A program made the position numbers and the translations under genes. The notes below the pieces were generated by a model that saw only the letters and a program-made list of their open reading frames with translations, was not told the DNA's origin and ran no database searches. A DNA stretch of 41,552 nt from Nostoc sp. NMS9 (GTDB taxonomy: Bacteria; Cyanobacteriota; Cyanobacteriia; Cyanobacteriales; Nostocaceae): assembly GCF_017114995.1 (NCBI RefSeq), contig NZ_JABXKL010000098.1:1-41552 (forward strand), given 5' to 3'. This document shows, piece by piece, positions 23,201-30,187 of this stretch; position 1 is the stretch's first letter; the number at the start of each line of letters is the position of its first letter.

Positions 23201-24738
23201 AATTACGTATTCTAGTTGAAAAATATCTTGCAACACAATCAAATATTTGGGAGCAACCCCAAGAATTTGCAAATCAAGTAAATTACTGGGAAACTTCCAT
23301 CAGTCAGCTTGGAACCTTAATCTCATCAGTAGAACCTTTTACTGTGCTAGATACAATTAAACATTCTCTAAATGAACATTTATTAAAGCTAAAAGAAGAA
23401 ACTGAAACTTCTCTACAGCAACTTCAAAAACTACAAATTAATCTACCTGAACTAGAACAAAAATCACAACCGCAGCCATCAGAAAACTTAATAGAAGAAC
23501 GAAGCTGGTGGTTGACAGAATGGCAAACAATACCTGAGAAATTTAAACCAGAAAATTCTCAAGCCGACTTGTTTAGTATAGAGTTTTTACGCAAAATAAA
23601 TACTCAGTTTGAATTTTGGCAAGAACAACTCCAAAAAGACGAAGTTTATCTCAAAAAATATCATAATTTTGTACAAGATTGGATAGGAAAATTAAGAGAG
23701 CCAACTGAAGGCAATGCCTGCGGCGGGCTACGCCTACGCGACGATTTAAGGCGCATTTATTTAGATAATGCTAATGTCGTTGGTATTACCTGTGTTCAGG
23801 CTGCAAATAGAGGTTTTTCTGAAGAATTCAAATCTTTTGATGTCGTCATTATTGATGAAGTTAGTAAGTGTACTCCACCAGAGTTACTAATCCCAGCTTT
23901 GAAAGGCAAAAAATTAGTCATGGTAGGCGATCATCGGCAATTACCACCCATGCTTGATACTAGCACTTTAGAAGAAGTTGCTCAAACAATAGGCAATACA
24001 AGAGACGAACTACAATTTTTAGAAGAATCACTATTTAAAAGTCAGTTTGAATCTGCTGATGAAAGCATCAAACAAATGCTAACTACACAGTATCGAATGC
24101 ACCCATTTATCATGGGAGCAATCAATCAATTTTATGACGGTAAACTAGAATCTGGGATTTTGGAGCCTGATACAAAACGCGCACATCATTTAGCAGACGA
24201 AATTATCCAAGAATCTCAGCATCTTATCTGGGTAAAAACGCCTATAGAGAATCAGTTTTTAGAGCAACGAAACGGAACTTCTTACTTTAATACTCCAGAA
24301 ATTGATGCGATTGAACGTTTGTGTCATCAGTTTGAGAATACTTGGGCTTCTAAAGTTGCTAATGGTGAGCCAAAAAAAGAAATTGCCGTAATTACATTTT
24401 ATGGCGCTCAATTAAGAAAAATCGATGAACGTCTGCAATCTGAACTTTTTCCTTCGCTAGAAATTCGTACTGGTACAGTAGACAGATTTCAAGGTATGGA
24501 AAGACCTGTTGTAATTGTCAGTATGGTTCGCAACAATAGCAAAGGAGATGTCGGATTTGCTAAGAAGCCAGAACGGGTAAATGTTGCTTTTTCCCGCGCT
24601 CAAGAACTACTAATAATTGTGGGTTGTCATAATTTATTTACCCATCAAGCAGGTAAAATCGGAAGTATGTATTCTGAGGTTTCAAATATTGTAAGTCTTC
24701 ATGAAGGTTTCGTTGATGTTTCTCGCCTTTTCAGCTAA
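20239..24738 (+). CDS. Superfamily 1 (Upf1/DNA2-like) helicase with IF2-N-like N-terminus and long coiled-coil insertion
   Basis: 1499 residues. Residues 1-55 (KLRIYELAKEFNLDSKKLLV...ESDAERIRVAINKL) match the IF2_N domain normally found in translation initiation factor 2. After a 380-residue module of unknown fold comes Walker A IQGPPGTGKTTVIAE (about 438-450). A long glutamine-rich, coiled-coil-prone insertion of about 750 residues precedes motif II VIIDEVSKC (about 1204). Then follow VGDHRQLPPM, QYRMHPFIM (about 1283), TVDRFQGMERPVVIVSMVR (about 1414) and NVAFSRAQELLIIVG. All SF1B motifs are intact, so it is probably an active 5'-3' DNA or RNA helicase or translocase. A dispersed repeat is translated near residue 1157. 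The last eight codons overlap the start of a decayed PLD-type gene. Helicases of this layout occur in defence and repair; the role here is unproven. Confidence 0.93.
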   Translation: MNNGKLRIYELAKEFNLDSKKLLVICEKLKIAVKSHTSAISESDAERIRVAINKLTAKSSKTKTNSEDWGYIFIASAIDSFIRHLEGEAALKSYADFRERRDRANELMYECVSKKPSLFYVRRKGAGKEAREEIWDLTIATDSDDSPLPTKLEKLKKTLGFRAAVSKDGRGGLKILSAQLLQPSRGHADSYAISCRLRLLPNHQHHLDIPPTTLKRIATALVCGDHVPTEDQLKAWKAFLQIEEKIAKARQFCVRYVSHNYNFKRRISFEIDVASATLDGFYQNSLDVENFWERARRTKNEDLKLFETAPVGKNWISGRQLGTVEEVDPNRCIISLRLERDLAEFMATERYKLPDTGFLCFEAVGDIQQIQRKKKALDDLNNGYTQNPYLGNFLFDASQARQIKTTIELQPQDLLLSSANPGQKAAVEKVLAAKDLVLIQGPPGTGKTTVIAEICYQIALRGGRTLIASQANLAVDNALSRLVHNPVIRAVRKGRAEKVGEEGQPFLEDQVIGRWLENTATDCENNLTQRLENIKIFSQLLASLQRFTAYFQAEEEFNQQQTKFNKNKVKLEVNFQNQEKSYNETVEKHNEVESLIAKLKNILNTAPNINWEASEVTDFLPLLKPYTEGNSLVEEFLANVRQTIKYTDELGFVRPVLGAFGLAAWLRETVAREISGFKTSLTYAQEASKAILEVAASVEVVKQNFASLNQLQPDYQQYLTKLQNIQQTIQIWQNRQREIDYIISAVKEWKSTAPSHLYQTLKECHQSGLPLTENLVDLPLGLLMFANTLKLPIVPKSYKINLPEWEVLTKAIAYEIDGGFTDRRGKQHNFSYFLQENFSQIPMVLSKSDRTQWQETYQQFNNYQLLNPKQRKLLVENTQVFLIRMQRTYGASWEWNKIDSTLTCITQELLDTILANARQCVLKVKTETDQQLQSLQRQLNELQKNEVSQQQISITQAEIEKAQQDANFQLGRVINILQELNQKNLPSQLRILVEKYLATQSNIWEQPQEFANQVNYWETSISQLGTLISSVEPFTVLDTIKHSLNEHLLKLKEETETSLQQLQKLQINLPELEQKSQPQPSENLIEERSWWLTEWQTIPEKFKPENSQADLFSIEFLRKINTQFEFWQEQLQKDEVYLKKYHNFVQDWIGKLREPTEGNACGGLRLRDDLRRIYLDNANVVGITCVQAANRGFSEEFKSFDVVIIDEVSKCTPPELLIPALKGKKLVMVGDHRQLPPMLDTSTLEEVAQTIGNTRDELQFLEESLFKSQFESADESIKQMLTTQYRMHPFIMGAINQFYDGKLESGILEPDTKRAHHLADEIIQESQHLIWVKTPIENQFLEQRNGTSYFNTPEIDAIERLCHQFENTWASKVANGEPKKEIAVITFYGAQLRKIDERLQSELFPSLEIRTGTVDRFQGMERPVVIVSMVRNNSKGDVGFAKKPERVNVAFSRAQELLIIVGCHNLFTHQAGKIGSMYSEVSNIVSLHEGFVDVSRLFS
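23707..23740 (+). repeat. Dispersed repeat translated in frame inside the helicase
   Basis: GGCAATGCCTGCGGCGGGCT followed by ACGCCTACGCGACG is a GC-rich stretch unlike its surroundings. Its core GCCTGCGGCGGGCTACGCCT is one I know as very common between Nostoc genes. It encodes GNACGGLRLRDD, between the coiled-coil insertion and LRRIYLDNANVVG. Length in frame is preserved. Confidence 0.7.
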
Positions 24739-24793
24739 ACCTATTGATGACAATCTCAAGAATTTGATAGATAAAGTTGATGCGATCGCCTAA
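24716..24793 (+). pseudogene. Decayed 5' end of a PLD-type gene overlapping the helicase 3' end
   Basis: ATG 24716 opens a 25-codon frame, MFLAFSAKPIDDNLKNLIDK then VDAIA, ending at TAA 24791. It is homologous to the start of the intact gene at 34130 (MFFTSFAKPIDDNLRNFVGE then IEAQ). GCTAAACCTATTGATGACAA plus TCTCA is identical between the two, and the surrounding 70 bases are about 80% alike. It overlaps the helicase stop by 23 bp in the +1 frame, the arrangement expected of translationally coupled genes. After the stop no further similarity is visible, so the rest has been lost. Confidence 0.8.
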
Positions 24794-25059
24794 TCAAAAC
24801 TAACCTCACCAAAACTACTATTTTTCGCTACTAAATCTCGGTTCTAAACCACCCTGTAAAGTGCTGCGCGTAGATAGCATTAATCGACAGATGCAGAAAA
24901 CCTAAATTTCATAAACCGTAACTTGGGCTAAGTATCTTAACGGAATTTGCTCTTAGAGATAGAAATATCGTATTTTCGCGGTCGATAATGTAGCATTTAA
25001 TAGCTATCTTAAGAAAAGCACTGAGACAAGACAACGCTAAGTAATTAGTTAACTTCTTT

Positions 25060-25554
25060 ATGCTTTACCGTCTAGCGTTAACCTCTAGCCTGGTGCTGGC
25101 AAGTGCATTAAGCGTGCAAGCATTCGCTCTAGATCGAGCTGTGCTAGCTCAAAGTGCAGATGTTCCGTTCAGTGGAACAGTTCCAGCTGAGGCCACGTTT
25201 ATTTCTCCTGCTCCCGGCACTGCTGAACCAACTATTTCTAGCAATTCTGGTGGAATTGCGACAAATCTTGAATCACAAACTCCTGCCACTATCGGTGTAC
25301 AAAGCAGCACATCTGCAACCGTTACTGTTTCTCCCCCCAGGCTTGTATCTGGCCCTAGTGCCGATCCCTCTGGGACAACGCAGATTGGCTTTTTAAAATT
25401 TGGTTCGACCAATGTTCGCAGTGATGTTGGTGGTGGAAGCGCAACTTTGCCGGCAGGTAACACCAATCTAGAGGTGAATTTGTTAGTAGAACGACCAGTA
25501 GGGTTTACACCAGGAATTTATACCTACGTTGTTACCTTAACCATCGCACCATAA
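25060..25554 (+). CDS. Secreted small pilus-subunit-like protein (first)
   Basis: 164 residues with a signal peptide (MLYRLALTSSLVLASALSVQ, cleavage near VLAQS-AD). The mature part starts ADVPFSGTVPAEATF, is rich in Ser/Thr/Gly/Pro and ends GFTPGIYTYVVTLTIAP. That ending is shared with the next gene (LVPGNYSYVTTLTIVP) and typical of fimbrial/spore-coat-U-like subunits of archaic chaperone-usher systems. It lacks the paired cysteines of classical fimbrillins. It is the first of four co-oriented genes (two subunits, chaperone, usher-like protein). Role as pilus or surface-fibre subunit is inferred from ending and context. Confidence 0.75.
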   Translation: MLYRLALTSSLVLASALSVQAFALDRAVLAQSADVPFSGTVPAEATFISPAPGTAEPTISSNSGGIATNLESQTPATIGVQSSTSATVTVSPPRLVSGPSADPSGTTQIGFLKFGSTNVRSDVGGGSATLPAGNTNLEVNLLVERPVGFTPGIYTYVVTLTIAP

Positions 25555-25614
25555 CCGCTTTTCTTGTTGATACTTCGTTTGATTTAACCTAATTCATTTG
25601 AGAAGAATTTAAAA

Positions 25615-26088
25615 ATGATTCGTCGTTCTTTATTAACCGCTGCTTTGATAATTGTTGGTTCTGTTGCTGTTGCACCCAAAACAATGGCACAAACTGTTGA
25701 TGTTCCCTTTACAGCAAATGTCGGTAGTGCCTGCAACTTCGATCAAATTACCCCTGGTAAATTGGTACTCAACCAGATGACTAACGCAACTGCACTAGCA
25801 GCAGGATTTTCTGGAGGGCAATTTGGTAAGGTTTTTGTTAGCTGTAACCAAGGTGCCAGAGTAAGTATATCTAAGCCACAGCAGACCGGTGGTCCTAGCT
25901 TTACGCCCATTTTCTCTGCCGGGCATATCAACTCACCTTTTGGCAGTACAGATTCTCAGAGTGGTGTCCCTGTGTCACTGCCCTCTGGTAGCGGTTTGCC
26001 TTTGGATATAGACATGATCGTAGATAAGGGCAGTCCCCTTGTTCCTGGAAACTACAGCTATGTAACAACATTGACTATCGTGCCATAG
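25615..26088 (+). CDS. Secreted small pilus-subunit-like protein (second)
   Basis: 157 residues with signal peptide (RRSLLTAALIIVGSVAVAPK then TMAQ). The mature protein begins TVDVPFTANVGSACNFDQIT and has a cysteine pair (SACNF and VSCNQ) as in fimbrial and SCPU-type subunits. It ends LVPGNYSYVTTLTIVP, the donor/edge-strand-like terminus shared with the upstream subunit. Gap to the first subunit is 60 bp; a strong hairpin terminator follows at 26140. It fits an Ig-like subunit needing a periplasmic chaperone. Confidence 0.8.
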   Translation: MIRRSLLTAALIIVGSVAVAPKTMAQTVDVPFTANVGSACNFDQITPGKLVLNQMTNATALAAGFSGGQFGKVFVSCNQGARVSISKPQQTGGPSFTPIFSAGHINSPFGSTDSQSGVPVSLPSGSGLPLDIDMIVDKGSPLVPGNYSYVTTLTIVP

Positions 26089-26139
26089 TCTAAAATTTTT
26101 CCAGTTTACCTTCAGATTGATTGAGAAAAATAATTGCTA

Positions 26140-26187
26140 AATATCTTGTCGCTAGAGACTAAATCTTCAAGCGGCAAGATATTTTTC
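26140..26187 (+). terminator. Intrinsic terminator between subunit genes and chaperone
   Basis: AATATCTTGTCGCT (26140-26153) pairs with AGCGGCAAGATATT (26170-26183) at 13 of 14 positions and is followed at once by more T residues. Partial readthrough would give more subunit than chaperone mRNA, common in pilus operons; that consequence is inference. Confidence 0.75.
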
Positions 26188-26269
26188 TGCTTACCCAGAG
26201 ATAAAATAAGTCTGCTTTTGGGAACTATAAATCAGGAATTAAATTGACAATCCTGCCATAGTTATAAAT

Positions 26270-27097
26270 ATGCTCAATCATAATTGGTGCTCTCTAGCTG
26301 CTGTTAGTGCTGGCTTATTCCCCCTAATATTGTTTCCTGTTGCTGCTAAAGCCCAAATGAGCGTTTCTCCTCTGGTGATTGAAGCCAAGGCTGAACGCGG
26401 ACAAGCCCAAGGAATGATCACAATTTCCAATACTAGTAAGACTCCTTCTCGTATTCGGATCTATGCTCAACCTTTCACATATAGCCGTGATGCAGGGTTT
26501 CAAACCTTATCCTCTAGTCCCAATGACCTGACAAAATATCTCCAATTCTCACCGCGTGAGTTGACTGTCAAACCAGGAGAAGTTCGGCGGGTGCGCCTCA
26601 TTAGCCGCTTGGCTCCTAATTTACCTGACGGAGAATATCGTGCGGTAGTGTTTAATGAAACTCTCAGTGAATCAAAAGATGCTACTGGTAATAACGTTAC
26701 TTTAGTGGCAAGAATTGGCGTGACATTCTATGTCAGAAAAGGCAATCTTTCTCCACAATTAGCAATTGATAGTGCCAGCTTTAACCCAGAGCAAAAACAA
26801 ATTCAACTTTTAGTTCGCAATAACGGTCAAGCAACTGTTCTCCCCAGTTTAAATTGGACTTTGCGCCAAGGGCAAACTGTTATCAAAACTGGTCAGGTAG
26901 ATACTAATGCTGTGGTGGCAAATAGCGATCGGAATTTCTTATTAAATTACCCCAACAAAGACCAGCCAGCCCTGAATCCTGGTCAATATCAGCTAAGTGG
27001 TGAGTTGTTTTGGGGTGAAGACAGTAAAAAAAGTAAGTTGCCCTTCAATCTAAATATTACTATTCCTACACAAACGGCGGCATCACAGAAGAAATAG
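26270..27097 (+). CDS. PapD-like periplasmic pilus chaperone
   Basis: 275 residues with signal peptide (VSAGLFPLILFPVAAKAQ). The N-terminal Ig-like domain has the chaperone pattern MSVSPLVIEAKAERGQAQGM, ITISNTSKTPSRIRIYAQPF and YLQFSPRELTVKPGEVRRVR, then LPDGEYRAVVFNE. A second Ig-like domain (NPEQKQIQLLVRNNGQATVL) completes the two-domain layout of PapD/CsuC chaperones. These hold subunits in the periplasm by donating a strand. It lies between the subunit genes and the usher-like gene, so its partners are almost certainly the products of those genes. Confidence 0.85.
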   Translation: MLNHNWCSLAAVSAGLFPLILFPVAAKAQMSVSPLVIEAKAERGQAQGMITISNTSKTPSRIRIYAQPFTYSRDAGFQTLSSSPNDLTKYLQFSPRELTVKPGEVRRVRLISRLAPNLPDGEYRAVVFNETLSESKDATGNNVTLVARIGVTFYVRKGNLSPQLAIDSASFNPEQKQIQLLVRNNGQATVLPSLNWTLRQGQTVIKTGQVDTNAVVANSDRNFLLNYPNKDQPALNPGQYQLSGELFWGEDSKKSKLPFNLNITIPTQTAASQKK

Positions 27098-27239
27098 CTT
27101 GTGTAACAATTAGTAATTAGTAATTAATAAATTCAAATTAAATCTGGTATCTGTAGCCTGATTTGGGAGAATTAATCTTGCTGTAAAATACAGCATTAAT
27201 ATCGATAATTTTGCCTGGTGCAGGGGAATTATATGTTTG

Positions 27240-27271
27240 TAGAGACGTTGTATTGCAACGTCTCTATTTTT
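27240..27271 (+). terminator. Dispersed palindrome with T-run between chaperone and usher-like gene
   Basis: TAGAGACGTTG (27240-27250) and CAACGTCTCTA (27256-27266) form a perfect 11-bp stem followed by TTTTTA. The sequence is a known style of Nostoc dispersed palindrome; with its T-run it would also work as a terminator. Another perfect hairpin, GCTGTA-AAA-TACAGC, lies 46 bp upstream. Confidence 0.65.
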
Positions 27272-27302
27272 ATAAGAGATTTTACTGAGAACTGAAAAAA
27301 TT

Positions 27303-29939
27303 GTGCAACTTCGGTTAGTAAATCAAGGCAAATATCTGCTAGCTGCGATCGCTCTTATCTGTCAAATTATTATCAACCCAGCTAAGGCAGATATGCCTGC
27401 GATTTCAAATCAGCCAACGCCTACAAGTACCCAATTAGCTAAAGATTCCGAATTTAAAGTTTTTCCTGTAGGATTGAATGTAGGGAACCGCAATGTCAAT
27501 CCTAGCATTTTAGTCCGTGGTCAAGAAGATGGTTCTGAAGCAATTGATTTTGTAAATTGGCTGTTACCCTATGATGCTGTAATTCAAGGGTTGAAATTAA
27601 ATGTTACTACCTTACCTGATGGTCAATTAGAAGTGCGATCGCCTGGTGTTGTAACTCGCATCGACCCAACAAAACTTCGTACCGATTCAGAATTAGGATT
27701 AGTCTTTACAATCCAAGATTTACAAACTCTCTTTGGCGTAACTGCGAAATTTGATATCAATGAATACGCCATAGTTTTAGATGTTCCAGGATTAGATCAA
27801 TCTAGTGGCAAATTGGCAGAAACGGAAACTCCAATTCAACTAGAAGGATTACCACACATTTCACCTCAAAATTTTAGTGTCGCCGCAATTGAACAAAAAG
27901 TAAATGCTAGCGGTAGTGCTACCAGATCAACAAATTATAGAGGTGATTTCCTTGCTGTTGGTAGTGCTTTTGGTGGTTCGTGGTTCATCCGCACCGATCA
28001 ACCAAATCTAGAAAATCCGCAAACTTGGAATATTGCCGAAGCGCAGTTTCTGCGACAAACTAATTCAGCTGATTATTTTATCGGTTCCCAGCCAACTTTT
28101 TGGCAAACTCAAGGAACAGGAGACTATTGGGGTTTTACATCCATTCAACGACAGGGGTTTGTACCACCTCAACCCTTCGGTGGTGGTTCTTCCGATCCTC
28201 GCCAACGTTTACAAGCAGATTCTATTGGACGCACAATTTCTGGTAAGGCTGAACCAGCTACATTAGTGCGATTAGTGCAAGGTTTTGGCGATCGCGTGAT
28301 TGCCGAAATTTTAGTTGATTCTTCTGGCATTTACCGTTTTGAAAATATTAAAAGCCAAAATCAATTTTTAGGCAACAATTATCGCGTCTTGCTTTATCCC
28401 CAAGGGCGACTCACCGCACAACCAGAAATTCAAGAAGCTACATTTTCTACAGTCCCAGGACAATTACCAGCAGGTGCTTCAGGATTAATTGTTTCTGGTG
28501 GCTTACGACGGGATTTTGTGGGAAATCAAAGTCTGTTGGGAAACTTTTCTGACTTTCGGGGCGGAATTGCTGGGCGTTGGGGTTTATCGGAAAATCTGAC
28601 AGTAGGCTTAGGTGGAGTGTATGACGAATCGGCTAGAGCCTTAGCAGAATTATTTTGGCGTCCGGGAAACTTACCTTTGCAGGTAGCAGTTTCAGCACTG
28701 ACGGGTAATAAGTGGGATGTGAATACAGATATTCGCTATAATCCATCTTCCAGCTTGAGTGCTGCATTTATCAGCGATCGCTTGTCTAGCCGTTTTAACC
28801 TAGATTGGCGAGTTTTACCTCAATTCACCTTATTCACGAGTACTGACACAGCTGATGCAACATCTGGCGGAATGCAAATTAACTTGAGTGGCAAAAATGC
28901 CTTTACCTTTGCCCGTATCAGTTTAGATACTAAAAACCGGCTGCGCTGGAATTTGTTGCAACGTCTTGGGAGACTAGAATTAACGCAACGCGGTAACGAA
29001 ATTGGCAGTTTGTCAGAACTGACTTACAACTTTTCTAAAAACAGCTTTTCTAATAGTGGCAGTGCACTGCTGTTAAATTATGAAACACAGAATCAAAATC
29101 GCAGCGACAACTTGCTAAGTGTGAGTTGGCGCTATCGTTCACAACAACAGGCGATTGATGGTAGTTATAGGTGGGAAATACAGTTGGGTTATGGCACTGG
29201 TTCTCAGGGTAATGGACTACTAGCGACATTATCAACAACAGTTTTACCAGGTTTGCTATTACGAGCGCGTTATCAAGGTGTATCGCCGAGTTCCGATGAA
29301 GCAACTTTCAGCATAGATTTAGCTTCTAGCCTGAATTTACAAGGGGGTATTAGTCCAGGCGATCGCCGTTCTAATTACTTCCGTACACAAGGCGGACTGT
29401 CGATTAAACCATTTTTTGACCGGAACAATAACGGCAAACAGGATGGAGGGGAAGAAGCTCATACAGATAACGCTGATTTATTTTTGACTTTGAATAATAA
29501 ACCTCTGAAGTCGTTTTTACCACAAATCCAGAGCGATCGCACTTTAGTACGGATGCCTCCTGGCGTTTATCGCCTCGACCTCGATCCAGCAGGTCTACCG
29601 CCTGATTGGCAGGCTGCGGTTGAATCCTTAGCTGTTGATGTGATTGCTGGCAGTTACACCCCTGTGATGATTCCGTTAATTCGTTCTTACACGCGATCGG
29701 GGGTAGTCACAGATACTCAAGGCCAAGCGATCGCAGGCGCACGGGTAGAAGCTATACAACCAGATCAGGGGACTCGGCGTTTTTCTGTTACCAACGGTGC
29801 TGGAGTCTATTATTTAGAAGGCTTGCCACAGGGTCAATACACTCTACAAATCAACGGTAAATCTGCTGGTAGCTTGAAATTGGAAGAGTCTTCTGAAGCA
29901 TTCCAAGAGCTTAATTTACAACAGCCATCAATCCCCTAA
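27303..29939 (+). CDS. Usher-like outer-membrane protein of a cyanobacterial chaperone-usher system
   Basis: 878 residues with a signal peptide (GKYLLAAIALICQIIINPAK). Early residues include LRTDSELGLVFTIQDLQTLF and KFDINEYAIVLDV, an AMIN/amine-oxidase-N-like module found in cell-surface proteins and in place of the usual usher N-domain. Residues about 200-700 are beta-rich with alternating aromatic strands (LSVSWRYRSQQQAIDGSYRW, LLLRARYQGVSPSSDEATFS) consistent with an outer-membrane barrel. A plug-like Ig insert (RTISGKAEPATLVRLVQGFG) follows the LQADS segment. Then come a calcium-loop-like FFDRNNNGKQDGGEE and C-terminal carboxypeptidase-regulatory-like domain (VVTDTQGQAIAGARVEA). The overall order barrel/plug/C-domain echoes FimD/CsuD, but sequence similarity is faint. 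Start GTG 27303. Confidence 0.75.
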   Translation: MQLRLVNQGKYLLAAIALICQIIINPAKADMPAISNQPTPTSTQLAKDSEFKVFPVGLNVGNRNVNPSILVRGQEDGSEAIDFVNWLLPYDAVIQGLKLNVTTLPDGQLEVRSPGVVTRIDPTKLRTDSELGLVFTIQDLQTLFGVTAKFDINEYAIVLDVPGLDQSSGKLAETETPIQLEGLPHISPQNFSVAAIEQKVNASGSATRSTNYRGDFLAVGSAFGGSWFIRTDQPNLENPQTWNIAEAQFLRQTNSADYFIGSQPTFWQTQGTGDYWGFTSIQRQGFVPPQPFGGGSSDPRQRLQADSIGRTISGKAEPATLVRLVQGFGDRVIAEILVDSSGIYRFENIKSQNQFLGNNYRVLLYPQGRLTAQPEIQEATFSTVPGQLPAGASGLIVSGGLRRDFVGNQSLLGNFSDFRGGIAGRWGLSENLTVGLGGVYDESARALAELFWRPGNLPLQVAVSALTGNKWDVNTDIRYNPSSSLSAAFISDRLSSRFNLDWRVLPQFTLFTSTDTADATSGGMQINLSGKNAFTFARISLDTKNRLRWNLLQRLGRLELTQRGNEIGSLSELTYNFSKNSFSNSGSALLLNYETQNQNRSDNLLSVSWRYRSQQQAIDGSYRWEIQLGYGTGSQGNGLLATLSTTVLPGLLLRARYQGVSPSSDEATFSIDLASSLNLQGGISPGDRRSNYFRTQGGLSIKPFFDRNNNGKQDGGEEAHTDNADLFLTLNNKPLKSFLPQIQSDRTLVRMPPGVYRLDLDPAGLPPDWQAAVESLAVDVIAGSYTPVMIPLIRSYTRSGVVTDTQGQAIAGARVEAIQPDQGTRRFSVTNGAGVYYLEGLPQGQYTLQINGKSAGSLKLEESSEAFQELNLQQPSIP

Positions 29940-29943
29940 GATA

Positions 29944-30155
29944 CTAGAACTAGCCCTTTTAAGGTGAACGTTTGTACTATAAAATAAATGATGTTTTTAA
30001 CCCAATTTTGGGATTTTGGCGATTGCGATCGCTTAATTTACAGTCGAAAAATTTGGAGTTTAATGCATAGATTCTTTGCTCAATTCCAACCGATGCCTGA
30101 AATGCCGTAAAAACTTGGATAGTACAGATGCTCACCTTGAAAGGGCTGGTTCTAG
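29944..30155. mobile_element. MITE-like element, copy 1 (212 bp)
   Basis: Both ends carry long inverted repeats: CTAGAACTAGCCCTTTTAAG and on at the left, matching the reverse complement of the right end (CTAGAACCAGCCCTTTCAAG) for about 38 bp with some six differences. The interior has no coding potential but contains a HIP1 octamer. A second copy of exactly the same length lies at 32796-33007 in the same orientation, about 94% identical by eye. It starts four bases after the usher-like gene's stop and ends 32 bp beyond the haemagglutinin stop. Confidence 0.85.
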
Positions 30156-30187
30156 CGATTTACTTGATTGCAAAGTTCCTGGAATAA

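Noticed and set aside
24711..24790. Similarity between 24.7 kb and 34.1 kb as a target-site duplication of an inserted island
   Set aside because: About 20% divergence and preserved coding sense point to old homologous gene starts rather than a recent duplication at an insertion.
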